Part shown: piece by piece, positions 1 to 8,874 of the stretch
Numbering within the stretch: position 1 is the first letter of the stretch
Layout of the letters: each line of letters opens with the position of its first letter
NCBI RefSeq assembly: GCF_003201655.1
Contig: NZ_QJJU01000011.1
Location: 143,167 to 207,166, forward strand
From: Mycolicibacterium moriokaense
GTDB lineage: Bacteria; Actinomycetota; Actinomycetes; Mycobacteriales; Mycobacteriaceae
DNA length: 64,000 nucleotides
Direction of reading: 5' to 3'
The notes under the pieces: generated by a model
The model's input: only the letters and a program-made list of their open reading frames with translations
What the model was told of the DNA's origin: nothing
Databases searched by the model: none
Position numbers and translations under genes: made by a program

Positions 1-1
1 T

Positions 2-2230
2 CCGCTGCGCCGGTGGGGCCCGTTTCCCGGTGGCGCGCCTGATCCCAGTCGGTCGGGGATGTTCGAGTATCTGAATGCTGGAAAGCGTGGCGCCACATTG
101 GATCTTGAGTGCGATGTGGCCGCCGCAGGCAAGCTGATCGCTCAGGCGCATCTGCTGGTCGACGGAATGCACCCGGGGACACTGGACCGCGTGGGACTCG
201 ACACCGATGCGTTGCAGGCTCTCAACCCCGGCCTCGTCGTCGTTCGCATCTCGGACTTCGGACAGAACGGACCGTTGCGCGACCGCGATGCCACACCATT
301 GACCGTGCAGGCGGCGTCAGGTTGGGTCAACAACAGGGATCCCGGCAGGCCGCCTGTGCAGGCCGGTGCTAGGGTCTCCGAGTACGTCGCAGGTGGGTAC
401 GCCGCGCTTGGTGCCATGACCGCACTAAGAACCCTGTCCACCAACACAAGTCGGATCATCGAGGTCGACGTGTCCGTGCTCGAGTCGCTGTTGTCGACGC
501 TTCCGTACCCGATGCTGATGGCCGAAAAGATGCGCAGTCTCCGGATGCCGCCCAACACCAAATCGGCACTGATGATGGGAATCGTCCGCGCCGCCGACGG
601 CTGGCTCGGGATCAACTGTCTGACGGGACAGCATTGGCTCGACGCGTGCGCGATGCTCGGACTACCCGAGTATGGAGAACTGCAGATTCCCGCCATGCTC
701 GGCGGGCCGGAACGCGGTGAGTTCTTCGAGAAGGCCCAGCCATGGCTTTCGGCGCAAACCGTGGCCGAGATCGTCGAATTGAGCCAGGCGATGCGGGTTC
801 CCGCCTCGCCCGTCAACGACGGTGCAATGGCGTTGGAATGCGCCCAATATGTCGAACGTGGTTTCTTCGTCGATGCCGGTGGCGCCGATTGGTCGTTCCG
901 CCGGCCTGGCGCGCCGTTCCGCCTTTCGAAGTCCCCGGTGCTACCGCCCCGACCCGCGCCCACTCTGGGTTCTCGCGCTTCCGTCGACAGTGCTTCACTC
1001 GATCGCGTGAGTGCCGGCGTAGCGGCGGATGCGTCGGCGCCATTCGGGGGCATCAAAGTGCTTGACCTGACGACGTTCTGGGCCGGTGCGTACCTCACGT
1101 GCTATCTCGGTGCGTTCGGCGCCGACATCGTGAAAGTGGAGTCGATCCAGCGACCCGACGGGCACCGCTATTCGGGTGCGTGGGCGTACGAGGGCGACGA
1201 TTGGTACGAGCGAAGCGGGATGTGGCAGGGCACCAACCTCAACAAGCGCGATATCACCCTGGATCTCACATCCGATCAGGGACGCGACCTCATTCGCAGG
1301 CTTGTCCGCGATGCGGATGTCGTCGTGGAGAATTTCTCGCCGCGAGTGATTGAGCACTTCGGGCTGGACTACGAGTCGCTGGTAGAGCTGAAGTCCGACG
1401 TGATTCTCGTGCGCATGCCCGGGTTCGGCCTACAGGGGCCGTGGCGCGACTACGTCGGCTGGGCACTCAACTTCGAGCAGACATCGGGTATGTCGGCGGT
1501 CACCGGATACGCCGACGGTCCGCCGTGCAACCTGCAGGGTCCCGCCGACCCCATTGTCGGGGTGCATGCAGGTGTGGCCCTGCTCGCTGCGCTCGAGCAT
1601 CGGCGCAGGACCGGTGAAGGCCAACTCGTTGAGGTCGCGCAGATCGAGGTCGCGGCGTGCGTCACTGCCGAGCCGGTGATCGAATACTCGATGAACGGGA
1701 ATGTCCGCCCGCGCGAGGGCAATCGCAGCCGGGGATATCTTCAGGGTGTCTACCCGACAGCTGCCGACGATGCATGGGTGGCGCTGTCTGTGCGCGACGA
1801 CGCCGACTGGGCGCAGATGGTCGAAGCGATGGCGCGACCCGACCTGCGTGGGCGGAGTCTGGCGCACGACGAGTTCGACGCGGTGGTTGCCGATTGGACG
1901 CGAACCCATACCGCTGCTGACATCGTCAATATCCTTGGTGCGCGGCATGTTCCAGCGGAGCAGGTGCTGACGGCCGAGCAGATGTACGAGTTACCCCAAC
2001 TCGACGCGCGCGGGTATTACCAAGAGGTTGTACACCCCCTCACCGGGCCACACCGCTATCCGGGTTGGCCGTTCACGATCACACCTGGACCCGCCCACCA
2101 CCATCGCTTCGCGCCGCCGACACTCGGACAGCACAACGAGGAGATCCTGCGGGGTCTCGGCCTCACCGATGACGAACTCGACGACTTGCGCGCTCGTCAG
2201 GTGATCGGCGAGAGCGCGCTCAACGCATAG
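2..2230 (+). CDS. Tandem CaiB/BaiF (family III) CoA-transferase, 5' end cut by window
   Basis: Predicted to move CoA between an acyl-CoA donor and a free carboxylic acid in the cytoplasm. The reading frame is open from base 2. The first visible ATG (59) sits where family members read N-x-G-K-R-x-x-T-L-D-L, well inside the fold, so the true start lies upstream. Two family III units are fused: the first covers visible residues 1 to about 320, and the second starts near residue 349 with IKVLDLTTFWAGAYL and repeats an N-K-R-D-I-T-L-D-L block. By eye, the catalytic Asp of formyl-CoA transferase aligns with an Asp in the second half (ADPIVG) but with Glu in the first (SEYVAG). Single-domain members are about 400 aa, so a two-domain chain of over 740 aa is less common. 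It ends 3 bp from the convergent PE-PPE gene. Confidence 0.88.
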   Translation, partial: PLRRWGPFPGGAPDPSRSGMFEYLNAGKRGATLDLECDVAAAGKLIAQAHLLVDGMHPGTLDRVGLDTDALQALNPGLVVVRISDFGQNGPLRDRDATPLTVQAASGWVNNRDPGRPPVQAGARVSEYVAGGYAALGAMTALRTLSTNTSRIIEVDVSVLESLLSTLPYPMLMAEKMRSLRMPPNTKSALMMGIVRAADGWLGINCLTGQHWLDACAMLGLPEYGELQIPAMLGGPERGEFFEKAQPWLSAQTVAEIVELSQAMRVPASPVNDGAMALECAQYVERGFFVDAGGADWSFRRPGAPFRLSKSPVLPPRPAPTLGSRASVDSASLDRVSAGVAADASAPFGGIKVLDLTTFWAGAYLTCYLGAFGADIVKVESIQRPDGHRYSGAWAYEGDDWYERSGMWQGTNLNKRDITLDLTSDQGRDLIRRLVRDADVVVENFSPRVIEHFGLDYESLVELKSDVILVRMPGFGLQGPWRDYVGWALNFEQTSGMSAVTGYADGPPCNLQGPADPIVGVHAGVALLAALEHRRRTGEGQLVEVAQIEVAACVTAEPVIEYSMNGNVRPREGNRSRGYLQGVYPTAADDAWVALSVRDDADWAQMVEAMARPDLRGRSLAHDEFDAVVADWTRTHTAADIVNILGARHVPAEQVLTAEQMYELPQLDARGYYQEVVHPLTGPHRYPGWPFTITPGPAHHHRFAPPTLGQHNEEILRGLGLTDDELDDLRARQVIGESALNA

Positions 2231-2232
2231 CG

Positions 2233-3801
2233 TCAGGCGGCGTTACTCGTCGATCCCTGCGACTGGCTCTGCGAGGGCGTGCCACTCGGCTTCGAGTCAC
2301 TGGATTCAGAACTCGGCGTCGACGTATCCGGTTTCTTGGGGGTGAAAAGGCCCATGACGCCCTCGGCCAGCTGCGTGAAGAGGTCCTTCTTGGGCGTGGT
2401 GGTCTTGGTGGTGGTGTCCGGGGTGACCTTGTGGCCGTCCTCGGTAACCTTCCCAAGCGTCGGCCCGGAGTTGGACAGGGTGGACACCGGCGGTTCGGTC
2501 GTGGTCGTCCCCGAGCCGGAGGGCTCCTGCCCCTGTGCCGTGTCCGTGGTTCCGGCGGGCGTCGGATCGCTGTTCACCAACGACAGCTGCGAATCGTTAG
2601 GCAGTGACTTGGCGTTGATCGATGGCGAGTTTGTCTTAGCCAACGGAGAGGGGGTCGTGGACAACGGGGAGGGGATCGAGCCGGGGATCGACTCGACGCC
2701 GGTGACAACATTGGTCACGCCTTGTCCGATCGCGCCAGGAACGCCTGCGACCGTCTCGAGGACCTTGCCAGGCGGCGTGATCAACGAAAACTGAACGGGC
2801 GTTTCGGGATTGAGATTTGCGCGGTCGGTGTAGCCCATGTCCACGAACAACCGCACCAGCGGCTCGATGCTGCCCAGCACCGGTTCGGTGAGTGGCGTCA
2901 ATTGCAGGATGCCCGCGATCTGCCGTACCGGCGCGAACAACGGTAGATGCGCCGCCGGAACGAAGACATAGGTGTCCTTTCCGCCCGCGCTGTTCGTTAC
3001 GGTTTTCACCAAGACAGGCGTGGTGCCGCCGCCGGTAAGGGGGTTGTAGTCGACGCTGTCGTAGTACTGGTCGGGGTGGACGTACATGACGGCGACGAGG
3101 CTGTTCGCCAGCGAGAGCGGGTTGAAGTAGGCGGGGAAATCCCCGTACGGGTCGTATTCGTTGGTCACATATGTGGTGTTGTAGGGCGACGGTTGCGCGG
3201 CGCCGTTCGACGAGACGAAGAACGGAATGTTCAGGCCGGGGAGTCGGCTGAAAATGCCCCCGTTGGGGACATTCGGCGACGCGATCATCACCCACAGCAA
3301 TCCGGGCTTGGTCGGGTCATTGGTGGCGTTGAGGGGCGGCGCGCCCGGATCGGAGGGATCAAGATTGCGTCGCACCTTCTCGGCGACGATCGTGCCTTCC
3401 GAATAGCCGACCACCATCAGGAACTGACCGGTATTTGCCGGGTCTCGCACCGCGCCGTCCAGCACCGGGACCCCGGCATTCACGCTGTTGTCGATGTCAA
3501 AACCCGCCGGATAGTGAATCGGAATGTAGGTGAACGTCGGCGGAAGCGCGTTCCCATTGAGTTTGTTCGGGACGTTCGCAGCGTCCGGGTCGCCGCGCCC
3601 ACCGATGCCGATGGTCGCCGCTGCAAGTTGCACCTGTGGGATGTCCGCCGTGCTGTTGGTCGCATGTCCGAACACGAGCACCGTCGACAATGCCGCCGCC
3701 GTCGTGCCGAGGAAGATCGCTGAGGGCGTCTTCCGCCGCTTCCGGACCGTCCGCTTCGACGAGAAGGCTGGACGATTTTTGGACTGGCGATGCTTTGCCA
3801 C
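2233..3801 (-). CDS. Secreted PE-PPE domain serine hydrolase-like protein
   Basis: This 522-aa protein starts with a Lys/Arg-rich segment (residues 1-25) and a hydrophobic stretch (about 27-48) that looks like a signal peptide or N-terminal anchor. It continues with the mycobacterial PE-PPE domain, an alpha/beta-hydrolase fold, at about residues 60-300. The nucleophile elbow is GYSEG with Ser134. The family includes esterase/acyltransferase-like enzymes at the mycobacterial envelope. The last 170 residues are Pro/Thr/Ser-rich and low in complexity, typical of the exported disordered tails of these proteins. No PE or PPE N-terminal helical domain is present. It is convergent with the CoA-transferase. 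The 104 bp upstream hold its promoter. Substrate unknown. Confidence 0.9.
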   Translation of the reverse strand: MAKHRQSKNRPAFSSKRTVRKRRKTPSAIFLGTTAAALSTVLVFGHATNSTADIPQVQLAAATIGIGGRGDPDAANVPNKLNGNALPPTFTYIPIHYPAGFDIDNSVNAGVPVLDGAVRDPANTGQFLMVVGYSEGTIVAEKVRRNLDPSDPGAPPLNATNDPTKPGLLWVMIASPNVPNGGIFSRLPGLNIPFFVSSNGAAQPSPYNTTYVTNEYDPYGDFPAYFNPLSLANSLVAVMYVHPDQYYDSVDYNPLTGGGTTPVLVKTVTNSAGGKDTYVFVPAAHLPLFAPVRQIAGILQLTPLTEPVLGSIEPLVRLFVDMGYTDRANLNPETPVQFSLITPPGKVLETVAGVPGAIGQGVTNVVTGVESIPGSIPSPLSTTPSPLAKTNSPSINAKSLPNDSQLSLVNSDPTPAGTTDTAQGQEPSGSGTTTTEPPVSTLSNSGPTLGKVTEDGHKVTPDTTTKTTTPKKDLFTQLAEGVMGLFTPKKPDTSTPSSESSDSKPSGTPSQSQSQGSTSNAA

Positions 3802-3905
3802 GTAGGCCCCCTCACGGTCGCCGCGATGTCCGCCGTGGATCGAACGCTAGCGTATGACTACGGAAATTGGCTGCTGAATCGGTACGAAACATTCGATCTG
3901 CACCA

Positions 3906-5444
3906 TTAGCTGGAAGGTTCCTCGGGACTTAGCTCGTCCGCCATGGCGCTTTGCACCAGCGACCAGTACTTCTGTTCGCGGTCAGTCAGGTCATTCGATG
4001 CGATTGCGCCGAACGCAGCGGCATCGCGGGCGAACCGGGCTGGGGCGTCGGGAAGCGCATCCGGGCCGTCGAGACGGAAGCAGCTCGGCGTGAGTGGGCC
4101 GAATAGCAAGGCACGGCGTAGGTGCGGCCAATTGAGCAGGTTCGGCTCGACGCCTGCGGCTCTCGCGAAGGTCAGAGCAGTGAGGTTCATCCGGGTTCGC
4201 TGCGACATTCCGCGTCGCGAACGATACGCATCAACAGCCGACCGCTGGACTACCTCGCTGGTCGCAGGGATAGCGCCACCCCAGGTGTAGGCGATCCACC
4301 TTGCCTGAAGTTCAAGCGGCACAAAGTATCCGCCCGACTGATCCCACATTCCCACAAAGGCGAGACCTGGCAGATCGGGGTGGAAGGTGTACCGGTCCGC
4401 GTCCAGATGCACCGCGTCCAGGTCAACAATCGCGCGAATCTCCTCGCTCAGATACGGCAGGTGCAGGTCGAACCCGGTGCCGAAGACGATTCCGTCGAAC
4501 TCTTCGACGTTTCCGTGGGCGAAGGTCACGGTCGAGTTCGCGACGGACTCCATCCACGGCCGCACCGTGATGAGGCCCTCCGCCACGAGCGGTAGGTACT
4601 GCTGGCTCAGGGTGACCCCGGCGGCGAACAGCGAAGGGTCGGGCGCCGGAGCACCGTACTGCTCTGGGCTTCCGCCCGCCTCGACAACGATCTCTTTCAG
4701 CTGCCGGTCGACCTCTGCTCCGGGGAGGCACTCGTTCGCCAAGGTTCCGTATCGCGTGAACATCCGATGGCCGGAGGGCACTCCTGCGGCGAACTTAGGC
4801 AGCACGTAGCGCTGCCGCCGCTGGGCGACGACGACGCGGGTGGCGCCGAGCTGGGCGACGTCGGCGGCGATCTCCAGCGCGCTGATCGCGCCGCCGGCGA
4901 CGAGAACTCGCTTGCCGCAGTAGGGCTCGTGTCCCCGGTACTGGTAGGTCGAGATCACTCCGGCCGAGCCTGCGAAGGTATCGAGACCGGAAACGGCTGG
5001 GATGGCGGGGGACTGGAACCTGCCGGTCGCCACCACCACTTTCTCGAAGCGCTCGGTCGTGCCTGCGTGGCCGACCAGCCACCCGGCGTTGTCTCGGCTG
5101 AGGAGTTCGACCCGAGTACCGAACCGGATGCGTGACACGAGGCCGAACATCTCGGCGTAGCGATACAGGTAGTCGAGGATGTCGCGGGCCGGTGGATAGA
5201 CGAGGTCGTTCTCAGGCTCGAGGTCGCTGAACGCCGTCGTGATGCCACTGGTGTTGGTATGCATCGTCGGCCACACACCACTGACGTCACCGAGACCGGT
5301 CCACTGGCCGCCCAGCATCGGAGCCCGCTCGAAGATCGTCGGCTCGAATCCCTGCGACAACAGCCAACGCGCCGCAGCCAGCCCGCCGGGTCCGGCACCA
5401 ATGACCGCGACGCTTCCCGCCATCCGGGAACTGTCGCATGGCAC
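3906..5444 (-). CDS. FAD/NAD(P)-dependent monooxygenase-like flavoprotein (FMO/BVMO type)
   Basis: Predicted flavin monooxygenase or related oxidoreductase, 512 aa. The N-terminal FAD Rossmann motif is GAGPGG (residues 16-21), followed by ERAPMLGGQW. An ATGRF strand lies at 139-143. A second dinucleotide site reads GGAISA (184-189), where the canonical form is GxGxSA. The segment before it, YQYRGHEPYCGKRV, resembles the FMO fingerprint but is not a perfect FxGxxxHxxxF/Y match. A later GTGFD fits the ATG-type linker of this superfamily. An ATG at 5423 is an equally possible start, because the first seven residues add nothing to the fold. It is divergent from the LLM oxidoreductase at 5532 with 87 bp between them, so the two may share a control region. 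Confidence 0.85.
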   Translation of the reverse strand: MPCDSSRMAGSVAVIGAGPGGLAAARWLLSQGFEPTIFERAPMLGGQWTGLGDVSGVWPTMHTNTSGITTAFSDLEPENDLVYPPARDILDYLYRYAEMFGLVSRIRFGTRVELLSRDNAGWLVGHAGTTERFEKVVVATGRFQSPAIPAVSGLDTFAGSAGVISTYQYRGHEPYCGKRVLVAGGAISALEIAADVAQLGATRVVVAQRRQRYVLPKFAAGVPSGHRMFTRYGTLANECLPGAEVDRQLKEIVVEAGGSPEQYGAPAPDPSLFAAGVTLSQQYLPLVAEGLITVRPWMESVANSTVTFAHGNVEEFDGIVFGTGFDLHLPYLSEEIRAIVDLDAVHLDADRYTFHPDLPGLAFVGMWDQSGGYFVPLELQARWIAYTWGGAIPATSEVVQRSAVDAYRSRRGMSQRTRMNLTALTFARAAGVEPNLLNWPHLRRALLFGPLTPSCFRLDGPDALPDAPARFARDAAAFGAIASNDLTDREQKYWSLVQSAMADELSPEEPSS

Positions 5445-5531
5445 TCACCCAGCTGCGGCTCTTTTGATCGCGTCATCAAGTGACGATGCCCGCGTTAAGG
5501 TCCGAAGTATCCCGAGCGCAAGGAGACGCTG

Positions 5532-6695
5532 ATGGCCAGGCTGAGGTTCGGATATTTCATCGCACCGTTTCACCGTGCGGGTACCAACCCCACGTTGGCG
5601 TTGCAGCGGGACCTCGAATTCGCCGAGCATCTAGACGCACTGGGCTTCGACGAGGTCTGGTACGGCGAGCACCACTCCGCGGGCAGCGAGATCATCAGCT
5701 CGCCCGAGATCTTCATCGCCGCAGCGGCCGAACGGGCGAAGAGAATCCGCTTCGGCACCGGGGTCATCTCGCTCGCGTATCACAACCCGCTCTGGGTTGC
5801 CGACCGCTTGATGCTGCTCGATCACCTCACCCACGGCCGCATCATCGGTGGCATGGGGCCGGGCTCGCTGCCAAGCGATTCGGCGATGATCGGCCTGACC
5901 CCGACCGACACCCGCGAGCTGCTCGAGACCAACCTCGACATAGTGGTTCGCCTGTTGGCCGGGGAGACCGTGTCGGCCAAAACGCCTACGCACGAACTGA
6001 TCGACGCGCGGCTGCAACTCGCGCCGTACTCAGACGGAGGCATTCCGCTGGCGGTGGCGGCGGTCGCATCACCGACGGGTGCCCGGCTCGCAGGCAAGTA
6101 CGGCGTCGGCCTGCTGTCGATCGGGGCCACGCTGGTCGTGGAGGGCTTCGACGCGCTCGCGTATCACTGGGGCATCGTCGAAGAGCGGGCGGCCGTGTTC
6201 GGGACCCAGGTCGACCGCAGCAACTGGACGCTGGTCGGGCCGATGCACATCGCCGAGACGGAGGAGCAGGCGCGCGCCGACGTGCGATTCGGGATCGAGC
6301 CCTGGTTCCGGTATTTCCAGAAGGTCGCCGCCTTCCCGCAGATGACCATCCCTGGCGATCAAGTCGACGAGATGATCAACATCATCAACGACGCGGGCGC
6401 AGGCGTGATCGGCACCCCCGAACAGGCGCGCGCCCAGGTGCAGCGGATGTGGGATCAGTCAGGCGGATTCGGCTGCATGCTGCAGATGGGCCACGAGTGG
6501 GCGAATCCGGCTGCGACGAAGCGGTCGGCCGAACTGTTCGCCGCCGAGGTCATCCCGCACTTCCAGGGTCAGGCACAGCCGACGCTGGACGCGGCGACGC
6601 GCGCCAGCGAAATACGGGACGATCTCGCGCAGACGCAGCTTGAGGCGATCGACCACATGACGAAGAAGTACCAGGACGAAGTCGACTCGAAATGA
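5532..6695 (+). CDS. LLM-class flavin-dependent oxidoreductase
   Basis: A 387-aa luciferase-like (bacterial luciferase/F420-FMN superfamily) TIM-barrel protein. Recognisable blocks are the N-terminal strand RLRFGYFIAPFH, then FDEVWYGEHHS, RIRFGTGVISLAYHNPLWVADR and LDHLTHGRIIGGMGPG. These are typical of FMN-dependent monooxygenases such as those acting on alkanals or limonene-type substrates. The C-terminal part (GTPEQARAQVQRMWDQSGGFG) is also standard. A good ribosome site (AAGGAG at about 5519-5524) precedes the ATG. Its substrate cannot be read from the sequence. The divergent FMO-like gene suggests a shared oxidative role. Confidence 0.87.
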   Translation: MARLRFGYFIAPFHRAGTNPTLALQRDLEFAEHLDALGFDEVWYGEHHSAGSEIISSPEIFIAAAAERAKRIRFGTGVISLAYHNPLWVADRLMLLDHLTHGRIIGGMGPGSLPSDSAMIGLTPTDTRELLETNLDIVVRLLAGETVSAKTPTHELIDARLQLAPYSDGGIPLAVAAVASPTGARLAGKYGVGLLSIGATLVVEGFDALAYHWGIVEERAAVFGTQVDRSNWTLVGPMHIAETEEQARADVRFGIEPWFRYFQKVAAFPQMTIPGDQVDEMINIINDAGAGVIGTPEQARAQVQRMWDQSGGFGCMLQMGHEWANPAATKRSAELFAAEVIPHFQGQAQPTLDAATRASEIRDDLAQTQLEAIDHMTKKYQDEVDSK

Positions 6696-6733
6696 CGCTC
6701 ACGCCGTCGGCGGTCTAGTTCTCGCCGCGCGCG

Positions 6734-7630
6734 TCATCGCGGCAAGACCGACGTCGGCTCCGTCACGATGTCGGGGTCCTGTTCGGGATGCCGCCGGGTA
6801 GCCAACACGCAGCCGCCGAGAATGAGAGCCAGCGCCGCGACGTTCCACGCTGTCAACGGTTCATGCAGCACGATCACGCCTGCGGCCAATGCCACTGCCG
6901 GGTTGATGTAGGTGAACACCAGCGCACGCGCCGCGCCGACCTCGCGGATGAGCGCGAAGAACACGATGAACGCCAGCGCCGTGCAGATCACCGCCAGTCC
7001 GCCCAACGCCAAGAGCACTCGGGTGGACGGCATCTCGGTCGGCCACGTCGCCGCCGCCGGAGCTGCGTACACCAATGCGGCGAACCCGAGGCACACCGCA
7101 GTCATCGGCAACGCCGGGACGTGGGCCAGGTACCGCGCCGCGATCAACGGAGCGATCGCGTAGCACGTCGCGACCATCAGCACCTCGATGATCGGCCAGG
7201 TGCTCCCGCCGATGTGCGGGCCTGCCAGCACCGCGACCCCGCAGATGCCGATCGACAGGCCGATGATGCGCTTGGAACCCAGTCGCTCACCGCCGGTGAA
7301 TCTGTCGAGAACCGCGGCGATGATGGGTGATGCGGCGATGAGCAGACCGGTCATCGAACTGGTCAGGAGGCGCTCGGCGTCTGAGAGCAGCCACCACGCG
7401 GCGATGATCTCGAAGAACGCGAACCCAAGCAGGGCTCTCCAGTGGTCGCGGACGATCGTGACGGTCTGCCGGGAGAAGGCGAGCGGCAGCAGCACGGCCG
7501 CGCCGACGGCGACCCGGGCGAACACAAGCACCGGAACCGACACGCCCTCGACGGCGATCTTGATCATCAGATAGGGGATTCCCCAGATGATGCTCATCGA
7601 GAGGAACAGGATCCATCCACGCGAGCTCAC
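6734..7630 (-). CDS. EamA/DMT-family inner-membrane transporter
   Basis: This 298-aa polytopic protein has about ten hydrophobic helices in two similar halves, the EamA (drug/metabolite transporter) pattern. The first helix carries SIIWGIPYLMIKIA, close to the family's N-terminal W-G-x-x-F/Y signature. The second half starts near residue 150 and ends with YINPAVALAAGVIVLHEPLTAWN, the usual EamA C-terminal signature with E-P-L. The start is GTG at 7630. It probably exports a small metabolite or amino-acid-like compound. It is monocistronic; the neighbouring genes give no clear hint of substrate. Confidence 0.88.
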   Translation of the reverse strand: MSSRGWILFLSMSIIWGIPYLMIKIAVEGVSVPVLVFARVAVGAAVLLPLAFSRQTVTIVRDHWRALLGFAFFEIIAAWWLLSDAERLLTSSMTGLLIAASPIIAAVLDRFTGGERLGSKRIIGLSIGICGVAVLAGPHIGGSTWPIIEVLMVATCYAIAPLIAARYLAHVPALPMTAVCLGFAALVYAAPAAATWPTEMPSTRVLLALGGLAVICTALAFIVFFALIREVGAARALVFTYINPAVALAAGVIVLHEPLTAWNVAALALILGGCVLATRRHPEQDPDIVTEPTSVLPR

Positions 7631-7684
7631 GTACTTACCCTACGAAACGTGGACAAGCGAAATTCCCGGGTGGCGGCCACTGAC

Positions 7685-7752
7685 GCGCCGAGATCGACGT
7701 TTTGGTGGGATTTACTCGCACTTTCCCGCCCATGTGTCCGTTTGGGCGATTA
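7685..7752. repeat. Dispersed intergenic repeat, family B copy 1
   Basis: A stretch beginning GCGCCGAGATCGACG and containing CTCGCACTTTCCCGCCCA and TGTCCGTTTGGGCGA. It is roughly 70% identical by eye to 23031-23098. It lies between the EamA start and the stop codon of the acyl-CoA dehydrogenase. Not coding; function unknown. Confidence 0.55.
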
Positions 7753-8874
7753 AGCCTTCGTCAGCGACGCGTAGCGGGCGACGTGGAAATCCGTCGAGCC
7801 GAACTCGAACTGCAGAGCGGTGAGTCGCTTGAAGTAGTGGCCGATCGCGAGTTCCTCGGTCATGCCCATTCCACCGTGCAGCTGCACCGCCTGCTGGCCG
7901 ACGAATCGGGCCGCCCTGCCGATCGTTGCCTTAGCGGCCGACACTGCCCGTGCGCGGGCAGCCGGCTCTGCCTCGAGATTCAGCACCGCGAGGTATACGG
8001 CGGCGACGGCCTGCTCGAGCTCCATGTACATGTCGACCATCCGGTGCTGCAGCACCTGGAAGCTGCCGATCGGCTGTCCGAACTGCTGGCGCTGTTTGCA
8101 GTATTCGACGGTGTCGGCCAACACCTTTCGCATGCATCCCACCGCTTCCGAGCAGATCGCCGCCGCACCCTCGTCGCGGGCCTGTGCGAGCGATGGCCAC
8201 GCCCGGCCCTCCTGGCCCAGTAGCGCGTCCGCGGGCAACCGCAGTCCGTCGAACACAAGGTCGGCCGCCCGGCGGTCGTCAATGGTCCGGTAATTGTGCA
8301 TCTCGATTCCCGTTGGTGCCGAATCGGTTTCGACGAGAAACAGCGAGAGTCCGCCCGTCGTCCGTGCCGTCACCAGCAGATGCGTGGCGAGCGGCGCGCT
8401 CGTCGCGACGATCTTCGACCCGCGCAGCACCCATTCGTCGCCGTCACGATCGGCGACCGTCGATGCGTCCTGCCACTGCTCACCGGATCCAGGCTCGGCC
8501 GCTGCCAGTGCCACAATCGCGCTACCGGCGACCACCTTCTCCAGCAGTGCTGCCGCCGCAGAGCCGCCAGCCCGCTGCAGCAGGCCACCGGCCACCACGA
8601 CCGTGTCGACGTACGGTTCCACCGCCAGTGCATGCCCGAGCGCCTCGGCGATCACCATGACTTCGACTGGGCCACCACCGATTCCGCCCACGTTCTCGGG
8701 CAGCGCGGCACCAAGGATGCCCAGTTCGTCGGCGAATCCGCGCCAGATGTCGGGTTGCCAACCCGCCCCGGTCTTGGCCGCGGCGCGGCTCTTCTCGAGG
8801 TCGTACCGCGTCGACAGGAACCTGCCGAGACCGTCGCGCAGCAGTTCCTGTTCCTTGCTCAGATTGAAGTCCAT
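7750..8874 (-). CDS. Acyl-CoA dehydrogenase family protein (small partner subunit)
   Basis: A 374-aa acyl-CoA dehydrogenase fold protein: N-terminal helical domain from MDFNLSKEQELL, a middle beta domain, and a C-terminal helical domain with LHGGMGMTEELAIGHYFKR. The region that carries the catalytic Glu in MCAD (YEGT) reads EFGS here, so the usual base is missing. Its ATG directly abuts the stop codon of the upstream 412-aa dehydrogenase with no gap. Mycobacterial steroid side-chain dehydrogenases are known to work as alpha2beta2 heterotetramers of adjacent FadE genes, and this pair has the same layout. I infer it is the partner subunit of such an enzyme. Substrate unknown. Confidence 0.88.
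   Translation of the reverse strand: MDFNLSKEQELLRDGLGRFLSTRYDLEKSRAAAKTGAGWQPDIWRGFADELGILGAALPENVGGIGGGPVEVMVIAEALGHALAVEPYVDTVVVAGGLLQRAGGSAAAALLEKVVAGSAIVALAAAEPGSGEQWQDASTVADRDGDEWVLRGSKIVATSAPLATHLLVTARTTGGLSLFLVETDSAPTGIEMHNYRTIDDRRAADLVFDGLRLPADALLGQEGRAWPSLAQARDEGAAAICSEAVGCMRKVLADTVEYCKQRQQFGQPIGSFQVLQHRMVDMYMELEQAVAAVYLAVLNLEAEPAARARAVSAAKATIGRAARFVGQQAVQLHGGMGMTEELAIGHYFKRLTALQFEFGSTDFHVARYASLTKA

Noticed and set aside
2279..2794. Open frame antisense to the PE-PPE C-terminal tail
   Set aside because: It mirrors the low-complexity Pro/Thr/Ser tail of the real gene and has no independent signal.
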